From: Lutimaribacter salitolerans
GTDB taxonomy: Bacteria; Pseudomonadota; Alphaproteobacteria; Rhodobacterales; Rhodobacteraceae
DNA length: 64,000 bases
Reading direction: 5' to 3'
Assembly: GCF_042677865.1 (NCBI RefSeq)
Contig: NZ_JBHUDD010000058.1
Coordinates: forward strand, 1 to 64,000
In this document: one piece after another, positions 7,649 through 15,892 of the stretch
Layout of the letters: every line of letters starts with the position of its first letter
Position numbering within the stretch: position 1 is the stretch's first letter
The notes under the pieces: model-generated
What the model was told of the DNA's origin: nothing
The model's database searches: none
The model's input: only the letters and a program-made list of their open reading frames with translations
Made by a program: the position numbers and the translations under genes

Positions 7649-7993
7649 TTTGTTCCTCGAACCCTTCAGGACCACGGCAACTTGGAATACAGCAGCCGGA
7701 TATACTGTTCCTCCGTATCGGGCAAAAAATCTTTGGTATGTCGCCGACATCTTTTGCTGGCTGGTCTGTTTTCCGCTGGTTGCCCGTTCAAAACGAGAGG
7801 CCTGACATAAGTTCACACCAACCTGCAGTGTCTCGTGATGAACAAGGCACCGTCCGCGGGACAGGTCACTTCGCCTGACCTGTCGGGCGGCGTTCATTCT
7901 CGACGCGACGATCCGGTCTGTAGCAGGGTTTGTGGCACGCGCCCTTGAAAAGTAAGGGTTCCCAGCGTTTTCAATAACGTATGAGGGGGAAAG
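7649..7993. other. Intergenic region upstream of the sensor operon
   Basis: There is no convincing gene in these 345 bp. On the minus strand a weak promoter-like pair (TTTTGC, 17 bp, TATATC) lies in about 7690-7735 and could serve the operon that starts at 7648. The rest shows no repeats or hairpins that I can support. Confidence 0.4.
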
Positions 7994-8091
7994 GTGAGAG
8001 GCTGGACAACGACCCAAGCGGGGCTCGTTACGGCTGCTTCCTTCCGGACCTGACCGGGTTGGCGAGGTGCCTGCCCGCGCCAACCTCTCAA
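7994..8091 (-). ncRNA. ffs: Signal recognition particle RNA, small bacterial (4.5S) type
   Basis: The minus strand carries the universal SRP core GGTCAGGTCCGGAAGGAAGC with the GGAAGGAAGCAG tetraloop/asymmetric-loop region that binds Ffh. The ends GAGAGGTTGG (8080-8089) and CCAGCCTCTC (7996-8005) pair, closing one long hairpin of about 98 nt, as expected for the 4.5S-type RNA. Together with Ffh and FtsY it targets membrane proteins to the translocon. It lies about 40 bp beyond the stop of the cyclic phosphodiesterase gene on the same strand. Confidence 0.95.
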
Positions 8092-8133
8092 TCGGTGATA
8101 TAGGCGGGGCGCTGCGGATTCGCAACCCATCGC

Positions 8134-10062
8134 TTACAGATGCAGGATGAACCGGGCAAAGCCGTCGTCATCCATCCCGTCGGGGCATACGCCCGCGCCC
8201 ATATGTGCCAGTGCACCCGACCCGCTGCGAAACCGGGCGTGAAGGCCGGGCAGGGGGACAAAGCGCCAGACATCGGCATAGTCGTCCGGCGCGGCCTGCC
8301 CGGCGCGCAGAAAATCCTGCAACAGGTCCGGCACGGGCTGATCGCTTTCGACCACGATATCGGCCCCGGTCAACGCGACAAAATTGCCGCCGCCATGCGC
8401 GCGATAGCTGTTGGTGGCCACCAGAAACTCGGCCGCTGGGTCGATCGCGGCCCCCTGCCAGCGAATGTCACGCAGGCGGTGCGCGGACTCGTCGCACAGG
8501 TTGCCGTTCAGGTCGAACCGCGCGGGCTGTGACAGGTCGAACCGATAGGTCAGCCCGTGCAGGATATCGAAATTGTAGCTGGGGAAGCTGTCGTCCAGCA
8601 GCGCCTGATCAGGTCTGCCGGGCACCAGCCGGTGGAACTGGGCGGCCACCTGCTCCAGCCAGTCGGTCACCTGCGCGCCGGTCACTCGCAGCACCCGCAG
8701 GGCGTTGGGATAGGGATAGATCGCGCCGATATCGCGCACGCGCACCGGCCCTGCAGGCAGGTCGGTAAAGTTCTCGGGGCCGCCGGTGCCGCCGCATCGG
8801 AACGGGGCGACCGCGCTGAGCACTGGCAGGTCAGTGTCGCCCACGATCCGCCGCGCGCCGCAGGCCTGTGCCGCCGCCACCAGCGCACTGACCGGGCAGG
8901 GCCCCACGCGCGAGAAATAGGTGTGCAGCGCATGGTCCACATGGCCCAGTTGCATATCCATACTTGCGCGGGCGGCGTGGTGCACGGGCGCGGCGATCGC
9001 GGCCAGATCGGGCGCATCCTCCGTGCGTGGTAGCTGCGTGCCTTTCACCCGCCGGGCGATGGCGCGCAGCTCTGTCCGGTGGCGGGTGATATGCCAGCCC
9101 GCGTTGCCTTGCGTCAGTTCCAGATCCAGCACTGCCAGATGACTCCCCCAGCAGCCCGGCATCGCGGCAGGCACCCCGGTAAGGGTGCCGGCCTGTGCAT
9201 CCACATCCTCGCGGCCCTCGTAATGTGGGCCGGGGAAAAGCTGATGCCGGTGCCCGCACAGAACGACATCGACCCCCGGCAGGCGCGCGATGGCCAGGCC
9301 GGCATTCTCGGCCTCGGGCGCGGGCGTGCCGTCGCCCAGCGCCGAATGGTTCATCACGATCACCACATCGGCCCCCGCCGCGCGCAGTGCCGCCGCCTCG
9401 TGCCGCACGGCATCCAGCATGCCGCCTGCCGCGACGCGCCCGGCCAGATGGGCGGCATCCCATTGCATTACCTGTGGCGGCAGCACCGACACCAATCCGA
9501 TGGCCAGGTCTTGCGCCTGTCCGTCCTCGTCCAGCAGCTTCTGTCGCAGGATCATGCCCGGTCGGGCGCGAAAGGGCACATCGGCATGCAGCGGCGTGAC
9601 ATTGGCACAGAGCACCGGAAAGGTGGCGGGGGCCAGTGCCTCGGCCAGAACCTCAAGCCCGAAGTTGAACTCGTGGTTGCCCAGCCCGACCGCGTCATAG
9701 CGCAGCGCGTTCATCGCCGCGATCATGGGATGGGCTGCACGCGACACGGATTCAGTGACCCAGGCATCGGCCAGCATGTTGCCGAACAGGAAATCGCCAT
9801 TGTCGATCAGCAGGCTGTTGGCGGTCTCGTCGCGGGCCTGCGCGATCAGGCTGGCGGTGCGCAGCAATCCGACACCGGGTTGTGGCCGGTCGGCACCGTA
9901 GTCATAGGCCATCAGGTGGCCGTGCAGGTCGCTTGTCACCAGCAGGCGCAGGCCGATTGGGGCGGGCTCGCCCCTGACGGAAGAACTGGTACCTGGAGTC
10001 ACGCCCCGATTTGCCTGTCCGGGCCATGCACGCACAGCCTCCCCAAGCGACTGCCGCATCAT
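8134..10062 (-). CDS. cpdB: 2',3'-cyclic-nucleotide 2'-phosphodiesterase/3'-nucleotidase, no signal peptide
   Basis: A 642-residue enzyme of the CpdB/UshA family, which hydrolyses 2',3'-cyclic nucleotides and 3'-nucleotides for phosphate and nucleoside salvage. The N-terminal calcineurin-like metallophosphatase domain shows TSDLHGHLMAYDY, NGDFLFG, GLGNHEFNFGL, VIVMNHSALGDG and GHRHQLFPG metal-ligand motifs. The 5'-nucleotidase C-terminal domain (FPSYNFDILHGLTYRFDL, ATNSYRAHGGGNF) binds substrate. E. coli CpdB is periplasmic, but here the residues before the first motif form no hydrophobic segment, so the protein may be cytoplasmic or use a different start. The start at 10062 (MMRQ) is chosen because upstream codons would run into the promoter of the divergent nudC gene. 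Confidence 0.9.
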   Translation of the reverse strand: MMRQSLGEAVRAWPGQANRGVTPGTSSSVRGEPAPIGLRLLVTSDLHGHLMAYDYGADRPQPGVGLLRTASLIAQARDETANSLLIDNGDFLFGNMLADAWVTESVSRAAHPMIAAMNALRYDAVGLGNHEFNFGLEVLAEALAPATFPVLCANVTPLHADVPFRARPGMILRQKLLDEDGQAQDLAIGLVSVLPPQVMQWDAAHLAGRVAAGGMLDAVRHEAAALRAAGADVVIVMNHSALGDGTPAPEAENAGLAIARLPGVDVVLCGHRHQLFPGPHYEGREDVDAQAGTLTGVPAAMPGCWGSHLAVLDLELTQGNAGWHITRHRTELRAIARRVKGTQLPRTEDAPDLAAIAAPVHHAARASMDMQLGHVDHALHTYFSRVGPCPVSALVAAAQACGARRIVGDTDLPVLSAVAPFRCGGTGGPENFTDLPAGPVRVRDIGAIYPYPNALRVLRVTGAQVTDWLEQVAAQFHRLVPGRPDQALLDDSFPSYNFDILHGLTYRFDLSQPARFDLNGNLCDESAHRLRDIRWQGAAIDPAAEFLVATNSYRAHGGGNFVALTGADIVVESDQPVPDLLQDFLRAGQAAPDDYADVWRFVPLPGLHARFRSGSGALAHMGAGVCPDGMDDDGFARFILHL

Positions 10063-10192
10063 GGCGAATATACCTCCAGTGGTAGACAGCTTTGCCATCT
10101 CCCGCAAGATGGGGGTTGATGCAGACGGGTTTTCTTTCCCGATCCGGGCTGGCAATGTCGAAGCGTCAGTCAGCGGAAACAGGATCACGCCC

Positions 10193-11185
10193 ATGCGCAT
10201 CGCGGAAACGGTCACCTTTGGCGGATCGGATTTAGACCGCGCGGCGGAATGGCGCGGCGACAGTGCCGCCCTGGCCGCCGCCCGGGCCGCGCCGGGCAGC
10301 CGCGCGATCGCGATGTGGCGGGGCAAGCCGCTGATCGCCGACACCCCGCCCGAGGGGCAGGGCCGCCCCGGGGCCGCGCTGGTGCGGTTGCCGCTGGATC
10401 ATCCGCTGTGGGCCGAGGCGGGTGATGTCGCCCCCATCCTGCTGGGCCGTGAAGAGGGTCACGCGGTCTTTGCCCATGACCTGTCGCGCTGGTCGCCCGA
10501 GGCGGTGGATGACAGCGCCTTCAACAGCTTTCTGGACCGCAGCGAACAGCACCATCCGGCGCTGCCGATGACCCACCGGTTCCGCGAGCTGCGCGCCGTC
10601 ATGACCCGGCTGGACCCGCGCGATGCCGAACTGGCCGCAACTGCGCGTGCGCTGTATCTGTGGCATCGCAGTCACCGGTTCTGCGCCCGCTGCGGCGCGG
10701 AAAACACCATCAGCCAGGCCGGTTGGCAAAGCAATTGCCCATCCTGCGGTGCGCATCATTTCCCGCGCACCGATCCCGTGGTGATCATGCTGATCACGCG
10801 CGGCAATTCGGTTCTGCTGGGGCGCAGCCCCGGCTGGCCCGAGGGGATGTACTCGCTGCTGGCTGGCTTTGTCGAGCCGGGTGAAACCATCGAGGCCGCG
10901 GTGCGCCGCGAGGTCTGGGAAGAGGCCGGCGTGCGCGTGGGTGCTGTCAGCTATCTGGCCAGCCAGCCCTGGCCGTTTCCCGCCTCGCTGATGCTGGGCT
11001 GCCGGGGCGAGGCGGAAAGCGAAGAGATCACCATTGATCCGGTCGAGATCGAACAGGCCCTCTGGATCACCCGCGAAGAGATGCTGGACGTGTTTGCAGG
11101 GCAACACCCGCTGATCCTGCCGCCCCGAAAAGGCGCGATCGCAGGGTTTTTGCTGCGCAACTGGGTTGCGGACAGGCTGGATTAA
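10193..11185 (+). CDS. nudC: NAD(+) diphosphatase (NADH pyrophosphatase / RNA deNADding enzyme)
   Basis: A 330-residue NudC-type Nudix hydrolase, which cleaves NAD(H) to NMN(H) and AMP and removes NAD caps from RNA. An N-terminal domain (MRIAETVTFGG...) is followed by the zinc ribbon CARCGAE...CPSCGA and the Nudix box GFVEPGETIEAAVRREVWEEAG, with the NudC-specific SQPWPFPASLM array just after it. Start ATG at 10193; no better upstream start. It is divergent from cpdB with 130 bp between them, which must hold both promoters. Confidence 0.93.
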   Translation: MRIAETVTFGGSDLDRAAEWRGDSAALAAARAAPGSRAIAMWRGKPLIADTPPEGQGRPGAALVRLPLDHPLWAEAGDVAPILLGREEGHAVFAHDLSRWSPEAVDDSAFNSFLDRSEQHHPALPMTHRFRELRAVMTRLDPRDAELAATARALYLWHRSHRFCARCGAENTISQAGWQSNCPSCGAHHFPRTDPVVIMLITRGNSVLLGRSPGWPEGMYSLLAGFVEPGETIEAAVRREVWEEAGVRVGAVSYLASQPWPFPASLMLGCRGEAESEEITIDPVEIEQALWITREEMLDVFAGQHPLILPPRKGAIAGFLLRNWVADRLD

Positions 11186-11265
11186 GGCAACAGTTCCCCA
11201 AGCGCGCAACGATCCCGGGCCAAGGCTCGCAAGACCGCATCAGGCAGAACTCAAAGGGCAGTGAC

Positions 11266-11739
11266 ATGAAATTCGCCAGCAAGGAAGACATCGCCGCGCC
11301 CATCGACGCCGTGTTCGCGATGGTGTCGGATTTCGACAGTTTCGAACGCGCCGCCATGCGTCGCGGGGCCGAGGTGCAGCGCACGGACAACATGCGGGTG
11401 CCCGGGGTCGGCATGGCCTGGCGGGCCAAGTTCATGCTGCGCGGGCGCGAGCGCAAGATGGGTGTGACCCTGTCCACCTATGATCCGCCCAACCAACTGG
11501 TGTTCGACGGCACCTCCCCCAATATCGAAGGGCAGATGGTGATCGATCTGGTCGCCCTGTCACGCCAGCGCACCCGCATGAGCGTGTCGCTGAAACTGAC
11601 GCCAAAGACGCTGGCCGCACGGCTGCTGATCCAGTCGTTGAAACTGGCGCGCAGCAACCTGACGCGCAAGTTTCATCTGCGGGTGGCCGATTTCGCCAAG
11701 GATATCGAGGACCGGCACGGTGGCAACCGCACCGGCTGA
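11266..11739 (+). CDS. SRPBCC-superfamily protein
   Basis: A 157-residue single-domain protein of the START/polyketide-cyclase (SRPBCC) fold: it opens with MKFASKEDIAAPIDAVFAMV and contains the alternating strand pattern that makes the hydrophobic pocket. Such proteins bind lipids or other small hydrophobic molecules; no catalytic function can be given. It lies 80 bp after nudC on the same strand. Confidence 0.75.
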   Translation: MKFASKEDIAAPIDAVFAMVSDFDSFERAAMRRGAEVQRTDNMRVPGVGMAWRAKFMLRGRERKMGVTLSTYDPPNQLVFDGTSPNIEGQMVIDLVALSRQRTRMSVSLKLTPKTLAARLLIQSLKLARSNLTRKFHLRVADFAKDIEDRHGGNRTG

Positions 11740-11777
11740 CCCTGTTGGCCAGATATTCCGCCTTTCGCGATTGAGCA

Positions 11778-11816
11778 TCCCCCTCCGCCTTGTGGGGAGG
11801 GGCCGGGGGTGGGGGC
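11778..11816 (+). repeat. GC-rich dispersed palindromic repeat, copy 1
   Basis: TCCCCCTCC...GGGGAGGGGCCGGGGG... is an imperfect hairpin just after the SRPBCC gene. An almost identical copy lies inverted at 37843-37880. Both sit directly downstream of a gene, which fits a REP-like or terminator role. Confidence 0.7.
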
Positions 11817-11840
11817 ATGCTGGCCACCCTGCCGCGCGGG

Positions 11841-13502
11841 TCAGCCGAAATTGCCCTGACAGAACCACCCCGCGCTCAGGTCCGCGCCATGGGCAAAGAA
11901 CAGCCACAGCCGCGCGCCGCTGTCGGTGGTGACCACCCAGTAATCGCGCGTGCCGCTGCGCCAGTCTGGATCGTCCAGCCACCATTCCGGCGCGATACGC
12001 TCGGGGCCGGTGGCGTGCGTCACGGCAAAATCCCGCCCGCGCCAGCGGAACTGCCGGGGCAGCCGGGGGCGGTCGGGCGCATGCACGGGCTCGGGCCGCC
12101 AGATCAGCGCCGGGCGCGGCACCGGCGGGTGCGGCCAGGGCCCGTCATGCGGGGCCGACCAGGCAGCCGCCAGCACCTGCGCGCCCTTTTCGGGAATATG
12201 GCTGTCGCCGGGGTGGCGCCGGGTGATCGCCTCCAGCCCGATGCGCGCACCCAGCCGGGCGATCAGATCCTCCATCGCGGTCTGCTGGCCCATGCGGCCC
12301 TGCGCGGCCAGGGCCGCCTCGGCATGGCCCGAATGGGTGGTGTCGTGCAGCGGCTCGGTCTGCACCGCCTCAAGCCGCAGCATGTCGATGCCGAAGCCTG
12401 CGTCGATCTCGTCCAGCTTCATCGCCAGCAGCGGGCGGATGCGGTCCGCCTCGCGCGTGGGACGGGCCAGCCCGACGGTGACGGCCCCCATCGTGCCATC
12501 GGCGCGAAACGCCTGCAGCCGCACCGCCCGCGCGCCCAGGCCGCGGTCGCGCAGCAGGGTGCACAGCCGCGGGATCAGCCGGTCCAGCGCGGCCAGAATG
12601 TCGCCCTGCAGCCCGATCGGCTCGGGCAGGGTCAGGCGGGTGGCCAGCGCGGTGTCGGCGCGCGCGGGGCTGATCGGTTCGGGCGCGGACCCCAGCGCCT
12701 GATCCAGCCGCTGCACCAGCCCGATGCCGAACCGCCGCGCCAGCGCCGCGCGCGGCTGGCCCGCCAGATCGCCGATCCGGCGCAGGCCGAGGCGCGACAG
12801 TTTTTCAATCGTCTCGGCCTCAAGCCGCAGGGCGGTGACGGGCAGCGGATCAAGCACCGTGCGGGTCTGGCCGGGGGCGGCGATGCGGTGGCGCGGGGCC
12901 TGCACATGATCGCGGATCGGGGTTGCTCCGCCGCGCTCCCAATGCCGCCGCTTGATCGCACGCGACCGGGTGGCGCGCGCTTCCTGGTCGATGGCGTCGC
13001 CGCTGCGGGTATGGCCCGCCGCCCCCCCGGCAAACCGCGCCAGCGCCCAGGCCGCGCCGGGCGTGTCGGCGATGCCGCATTGCACGCTCAACCCGTGGCG
13101 GGCGCAATCCGCGCCGATCCGGTCGATCAGCGCCTCTTCACCGCCGAACAGATGCGCGCAGCCGGTGATGTCCAGCATCAGCGCATCGGGTGGCTGTTCG
13201 GCCACCCAGGGTGAAAACTGCGTCGCCCAGCGGCGCAGCGTGGCCAGAAACGCCGCCTCGGCCTGTGGGTTCTGCAACCGGGTCATCAGGCCGGGACAGA
13301 CCGCCATCGCATCGCGCAGCGGCTGACCGGGGCGCAGCCCGGCCGCGCTGGCGGCCTGCGACAGCGCGGCGATCACCTGCATCTGCCCGGTATCGCGCAG
13401 CACCGCAAAGGGCACCGACCAGTCCGGCACGCGCAGCGCGCGCAGCAGACGTTCGGCACCCAGACGCGGAAACCAGAGTGAGAGCGCGCGTTTGCGGGAC
13501 AT
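11841..13502 (-). CDS. imuB: ImuB-like Y-family polymerase-related protein
   Basis: A 553-residue ImuB homologue, the catalytically inactive Y-family relative that brings DnaE2 and the beta clamp together for SOS mutagenesis. It begins MSRKRALSLWFPRLGAERLLRAL; the position where active Y-family polymerases carry the first catalytic Asp is not acidic. LMLDITGCAHLFGGE takes the place of the palm SxDEA motif. A long C-terminal domain follows, ending with the WRGRDFAVTHATGPERI and ARDYWVVTTDSG blocks usual in ImuB. ImuA and DnaE2 normally flank it in one operon, but here neither is adjacent. A perfect alphaproteobacterial SOS box lies 15 bp before the start codon, so LexA control is very likely. 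Confidence 0.88.
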   Translation of the reverse strand: MSRKRALSLWFPRLGAERLLRALRVPDWSVPFAVLRDTGQMQVIAALSQAASAAGLRPGQPLRDAMAVCPGLMTRLQNPQAEAAFLATLRRWATQFSPWVAEQPPDALMLDITGCAHLFGGEEALIDRIGADCARHGLSVQCGIADTPGAAWALARFAGGAAGHTRSGDAIDQEARATRSRAIKRRHWERGGATPIRDHVQAPRHRIAAPGQTRTVLDPLPVTALRLEAETIEKLSRLGLRRIGDLAGQPRAALARRFGIGLVQRLDQALGSAPEPISPARADTALATRLTLPEPIGLQGDILAALDRLIPRLCTLLRDRGLGARAVRLQAFRADGTMGAVTVGLARPTREADRIRPLLAMKLDEIDAGFGIDMLRLEAVQTEPLHDTTHSGHAEAALAAQGRMGQQTAMEDLIARLGARIGLEAITRRHPGDSHIPEKGAQVLAAAWSAPHDGPWPHPPVPRPALIWRPEPVHAPDRPRLPRQFRWRGRDFAVTHATGPERIAPEWWLDDPDWRSGTRDYWVVTTDSGARLWLFFAHGADLSAGWFCQGNFG

Positions 13503-13516
13503 GGGGCAGCAGGCAT

Positions 13517-13531
13517 GTTCTTTTTTTGTTC
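13517..13531 (-). promoter_or_regulatory. LexA (SOS) box of imuB
   Basis: GTTC-N7-GTTC with spacer TTTTTTT, the direct-repeat LexA operator of Alphaproteobacteria such as Rhodobacter. It is 14 bp upstream of the imuB start at 13502, so bound LexA would block initiation. Confidence 0.85.
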
Positions 13532-13613
13532 TGGTACTGCCGCGCGTGATTCGAGTCCATGCCCCCTGTGACCCTGATCGCCGGTTAATGGGGTGACGTG
13601 ATGGGGCGGTGAT

Positions 13614-13635
13614 GGTGGGGTGGCACCCACCCTAC
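13614..13635 (+). repeat. Short palindromic CACCCACCCTAC repeat
   Basis: GGTGGG pairs with CCCACC and is followed by CTAC. The same unit occurs three times at 48425-48543. It lies in the 260-bp gap between imuB and the alcohol dehydrogenase gene. Confidence 0.7.
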
Positions 13636-13762
13636 GTGGTGTCAGCCGCAGGGGAACGGCATGGTCTCGCACCCGCGCCATGCGCAACCCCGTGACCGGG
13701 CGGTTGCATCCGCTGCGGGTTTGGCTAACGGTATCCCCGACCGCAATTTGGAGGAAAAGCAT

Positions 13763-14890
13763 ATGCGCACCAAAGCCGCCGTGGCCCTTGAGGCCGGCAA
13801 GCCGCTGGAAATCATGGAAGTGAACCTGGAAGGCCCCAAGGCGGGCGAGGTTCTGGTGGAAATAAAGGCCACCGGCATCTGCCACACCGACGAGTTCACC
13901 CGCTCGGGCGCGGACCCCGAGGGGCTTTTTCCGGCCATCCTGGGGCATGAGGGCGCCGGCGTGGTGCTGGAGGTGGGCGAGGGCGTGACCACGCTCAAGC
14001 CCGGCGATCACGTGATCCCGCTGTATACGCCCGAATGTCGGCAGTGCTATTCCTGCCTGTCGGGCAAGACCAACCTGTGCACCGCGATCCGGGGCACGCA
14101 GGGGCAGGGCCTGATGCCCGATGGCACGACGCGGTTTTCGATGCTGGATGGCACGCCGATCTATCACTACATGGGCTGCTCGACCTTCGCCAATCACACG
14201 GTCATGCCGGAAATCGCGCTGGCCAAGGTGCGCGATGACGCGCCCTTCGACAAGATCTGCTATATCGGCTGCGGCGTGACCACCGGCATCGGCGCTGTGA
14301 TCAACACCGCAGGCGTTGAAATCGGCTCGACGGCGGCGGTGTTCGGACTTGGCGGGATCGGGCTGAACGTGATCCAGGGCCTGCGCATGGCGGGTGCCGA
14401 CATCATCATCGGGGTGGACCTGAACGACGCCAAGGAAGAGATGGCGCGCAAGTTCGGCATGACGCATTTCATCAACCCTTCGAAGGTCGAGAATACCGTG
14501 GCCGAGATCGTCAGGCTGACCCAGCGTGGCAACGATCATATCGGCGGCGTCGACTACAGTTTTGACGCCACCGGCAACGTCAAGGTGATGCGCGACGCGC
14601 TGGAATGCTCGCACCGTGGCTGGGGCGTTTCGGTGATCATCGGCGTGGCACCTGCGGGGGCCGAGATTTCCACCCGCCCGTTCCAGTTGGTCACCGGCCG
14701 CGTCTGGAAGGGCACGGCGTTCGGCGGGGCCAAGGGCCGCACCGACGTGCCGAAATTCGTCGATTGGTACATGGATGGCAAGATCGAGATCGACTCGATG
14801 ATCACCCACACCATGCCGCTGGAGCAGATCAACGAGGCGTTTGACCTGATGCACAAGGGCGAGTCGATCCGCTCGGTCGTGATGTATTGA
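13763..14890 (+). CDS. frmA: S-(hydroxymethyl)glutathione dehydrogenase / class III alcohol dehydrogenase
   Basis: A 375-residue zinc-dependent medium-chain dehydrogenase that oxidises the glutathione adduct of formaldehyde with NAD+ and can also reduce S-nitrosoglutathione. Catalytic zinc ligands are in GICHTDEF and GHEGAG; the structural zinc cysteines lie in CRQCYSCLSGKTNLC. GCGVTTGIGAV and the Rossmann motif GLGGIGLNV follow. The class III signature CSTFANHTV is present. Start ATG at 13763 with GAGGAAA just upstream. It is monocistronic or cotranscribed with the following acetyltransferase gene, with a hairpin between them. Often called flhA, adhI or gfaA in related species. Confidence 0.95.
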   Translation: MRTKAAVALEAGKPLEIMEVNLEGPKAGEVLVEIKATGICHTDEFTRSGADPEGLFPAILGHEGAGVVLEVGEGVTTLKPGDHVIPLYTPECRQCYSCLSGKTNLCTAIRGTQGQGLMPDGTTRFSMLDGTPIYHYMGCSTFANHTVMPEIALAKVRDDAPFDKICYIGCGVTTGIGAVINTAGVEIGSTAAVFGLGGIGLNVIQGLRMAGADIIIGVDLNDAKEEMARKFGMTHFINPSKVENTVAEIVRLTQRGNDHIGGVDYSFDATGNVKVMRDALECSHRGWGVSVIIGVAPAGAEISTRPFQLVTGRVWKGTAFGGAKGRTDVPKFVDWYMDGKIEIDSMITHTMPLEQINEAFDLMHKGESIRSVVMY

Positions 14891-14900
14891 ACAGGCAGGC

Positions 14901-14924
14901 GGGGTGGGCACAATTGCCCACCCC
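14901..14924 (+). terminator. Perfect 10-bp hairpin after frmA
   Basis: GGGGTGGGCA pairs perfectly with TGCCCACCCC across CAAT. There is no T-run, so it may be a weak terminator or an RNA-stability element. It covers possible upstream starts of the next gene, which favours the ATG at 14937. Confidence 0.55.
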
Positions 14925-14936
14925 GCAACAGGGGCC

Positions 14937-15434
14937 ATGGCGCTGATCATCCGATCCTACACACCAGCCGATGCGGACGCGGTGCAGGCGATGCTGATGC
15001 CCGTGTTCCGCGCGGGCGACACCTATTCCATCGACACGGATATTTCCGCCCCGGCGGCGCTGGCCTATTGGACGGGGGCAGGGCGTCGGGTTTTCGTGGC
15101 AAATGCGGATGCCGTGGCGCTGGGCACCTATTACATCACGCGCAATCAGGGTGGCGGCGGGGCGCATGTGTGCAACTGCGGCTTTGTCACCGATGCCGCC
15201 GCACGCGGGCGCGGCGTGGCGCGGGCGATGCTGGATCATGCGGTGTCTACCGCCCGCGACATGGGTTTTCGCGCAATGCAGTTCAATTTCGTGGTGTCCA
15301 CCAACACCCGCGCGATCGCGATCTGGCAGGGGGCCGGGTTTGACATCGTGGGGCGCTTGCCCGGTGCCTTCCGGCATCCCGATCACGGGTATGTCGACGC
15401 GCTGGTGATGTATCGCGACCTGACCGCAGAATGA
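14937..15434 (+). CDS. GNAT-family N-acetyltransferase
   Basis: A 165-residue acetyltransferase with the acetyl-CoA-binding motif A GFVTDAAARGRGVARAML and the C-terminal strand/helix STNTRAIAIWQGAGFDIVGRLP. It transfers an acetyl group from acetyl-CoA to an unidentified amine; the late HGYVDALVMYRDL end is common in the phosphinothricin/RimI-like branch. Start ATG at 14937 is preferred to an upstream GTG inside the hairpin. Confidence 0.88.
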   Translation: MALIIRSYTPADADAVQAMLMPVFRAGDTYSIDTDISAPAALAYWTGAGRRVFVANADAVALGTYYITRNQGGGGAHVCNCGFVTDAAARGRGVARAMLDHAVSTARDMGFRAMQFNFVVSTNTRAIAIWQGAGFDIVGRLPGAFRHPDHGYVDALVMYRDLTAE

Positions 15435-15435
15435 A

Positions 15436-15463
15436 AAACGCCCGCCGGTTGGGGCGGGCGTTT
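15436..15463. terminator. Bidirectional terminator between the acetyltransferase gene and rpsO
   Basis: AAACGCCCGCC pairs with GGCGGGCGTTT across a 6-nt loop. On the minus strand the stem runs into a TTTTT tract, so it is a good terminator for rpsO; on the plus strand it follows the acetyltransferase stop directly. Confidence 0.85.
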
Positions 15464-15486
15464 CCGGAATTCCGTGACAGTGCCGA

Positions 15487-15756
15487 TCAGCGACGGATGC
15501 CCAGACGCTTGATCAGGTCCTGATAGCGGCCTTCGTCCTTGGCGCGCAGGTAGTCCAGCAGCTTGCGGCGCTGGGCAACCATCATCAGCAGGCCGCGACG
15601 GCCATGGTTGTCTTTCTTGTGGGTCTTGAAGTGCTCGGTCAGCGTTGCGATGCGCGAGGTCAGGATCGCAACCTGCACCTCGGGCGAGCCTGTGTCGCCT
15701 TCTTTGGTGGCGAAATCGGCGATGACCTTGGCTTTTTCTTCTACGGTAATCGACAT
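15487..15756 (-). CDS. rpsO: 30S ribosomal protein S15
   Basis: An 89-residue S15, which binds 16S rRNA helices 20-22 early in small-subunit assembly. Diagnostic blocks are DTGSPEVQVAILT, RIATLTEHFKTHKKDNHGRRGLL, VAQRRKLLDYL and the LIKRLGIRR end. Start ATG at 15756 with GGAGACC upstream. A leader of over 100 bp precedes it, where S15 autoregulation often acts; no specific fold was recognised. Confidence 0.98.
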   Translation of the reverse strand: MSITVEEKAKVIADFATKEGDTGSPEVQVAILTSRIATLTEHFKTHKKDNHGRRGLLMMVAQRRKLLDYLRAKDEGRYQDLIKRLGIRR

Positions 15757-15892
15757 CGGGGTCTCCTGTCTAAAGGGTTCAGGGCACAAGCCGGGATGTC
15801 GTCCAGCAGGGTCCTATGGAGCATCCGCACCGAAAAGGGATTCCCAGTGCAGATGCGCGCGTATAGGGGATATCGGCGCGGATGAAAAGAGC

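Noticed and set aside
11790..13214. Plus-strand open frame over imuB
   Set aside because: Low-complexity Arg/Gly/Gln-rich shadow of a GC-rich gene; no domain.
13373..14950. Minus-strand open frame over the alcohol dehydrogenase gene
   Set aside because: Antisense shadow; His/Gly/Arg-rich with no domain, while the plus strand encodes a complete enzyme.
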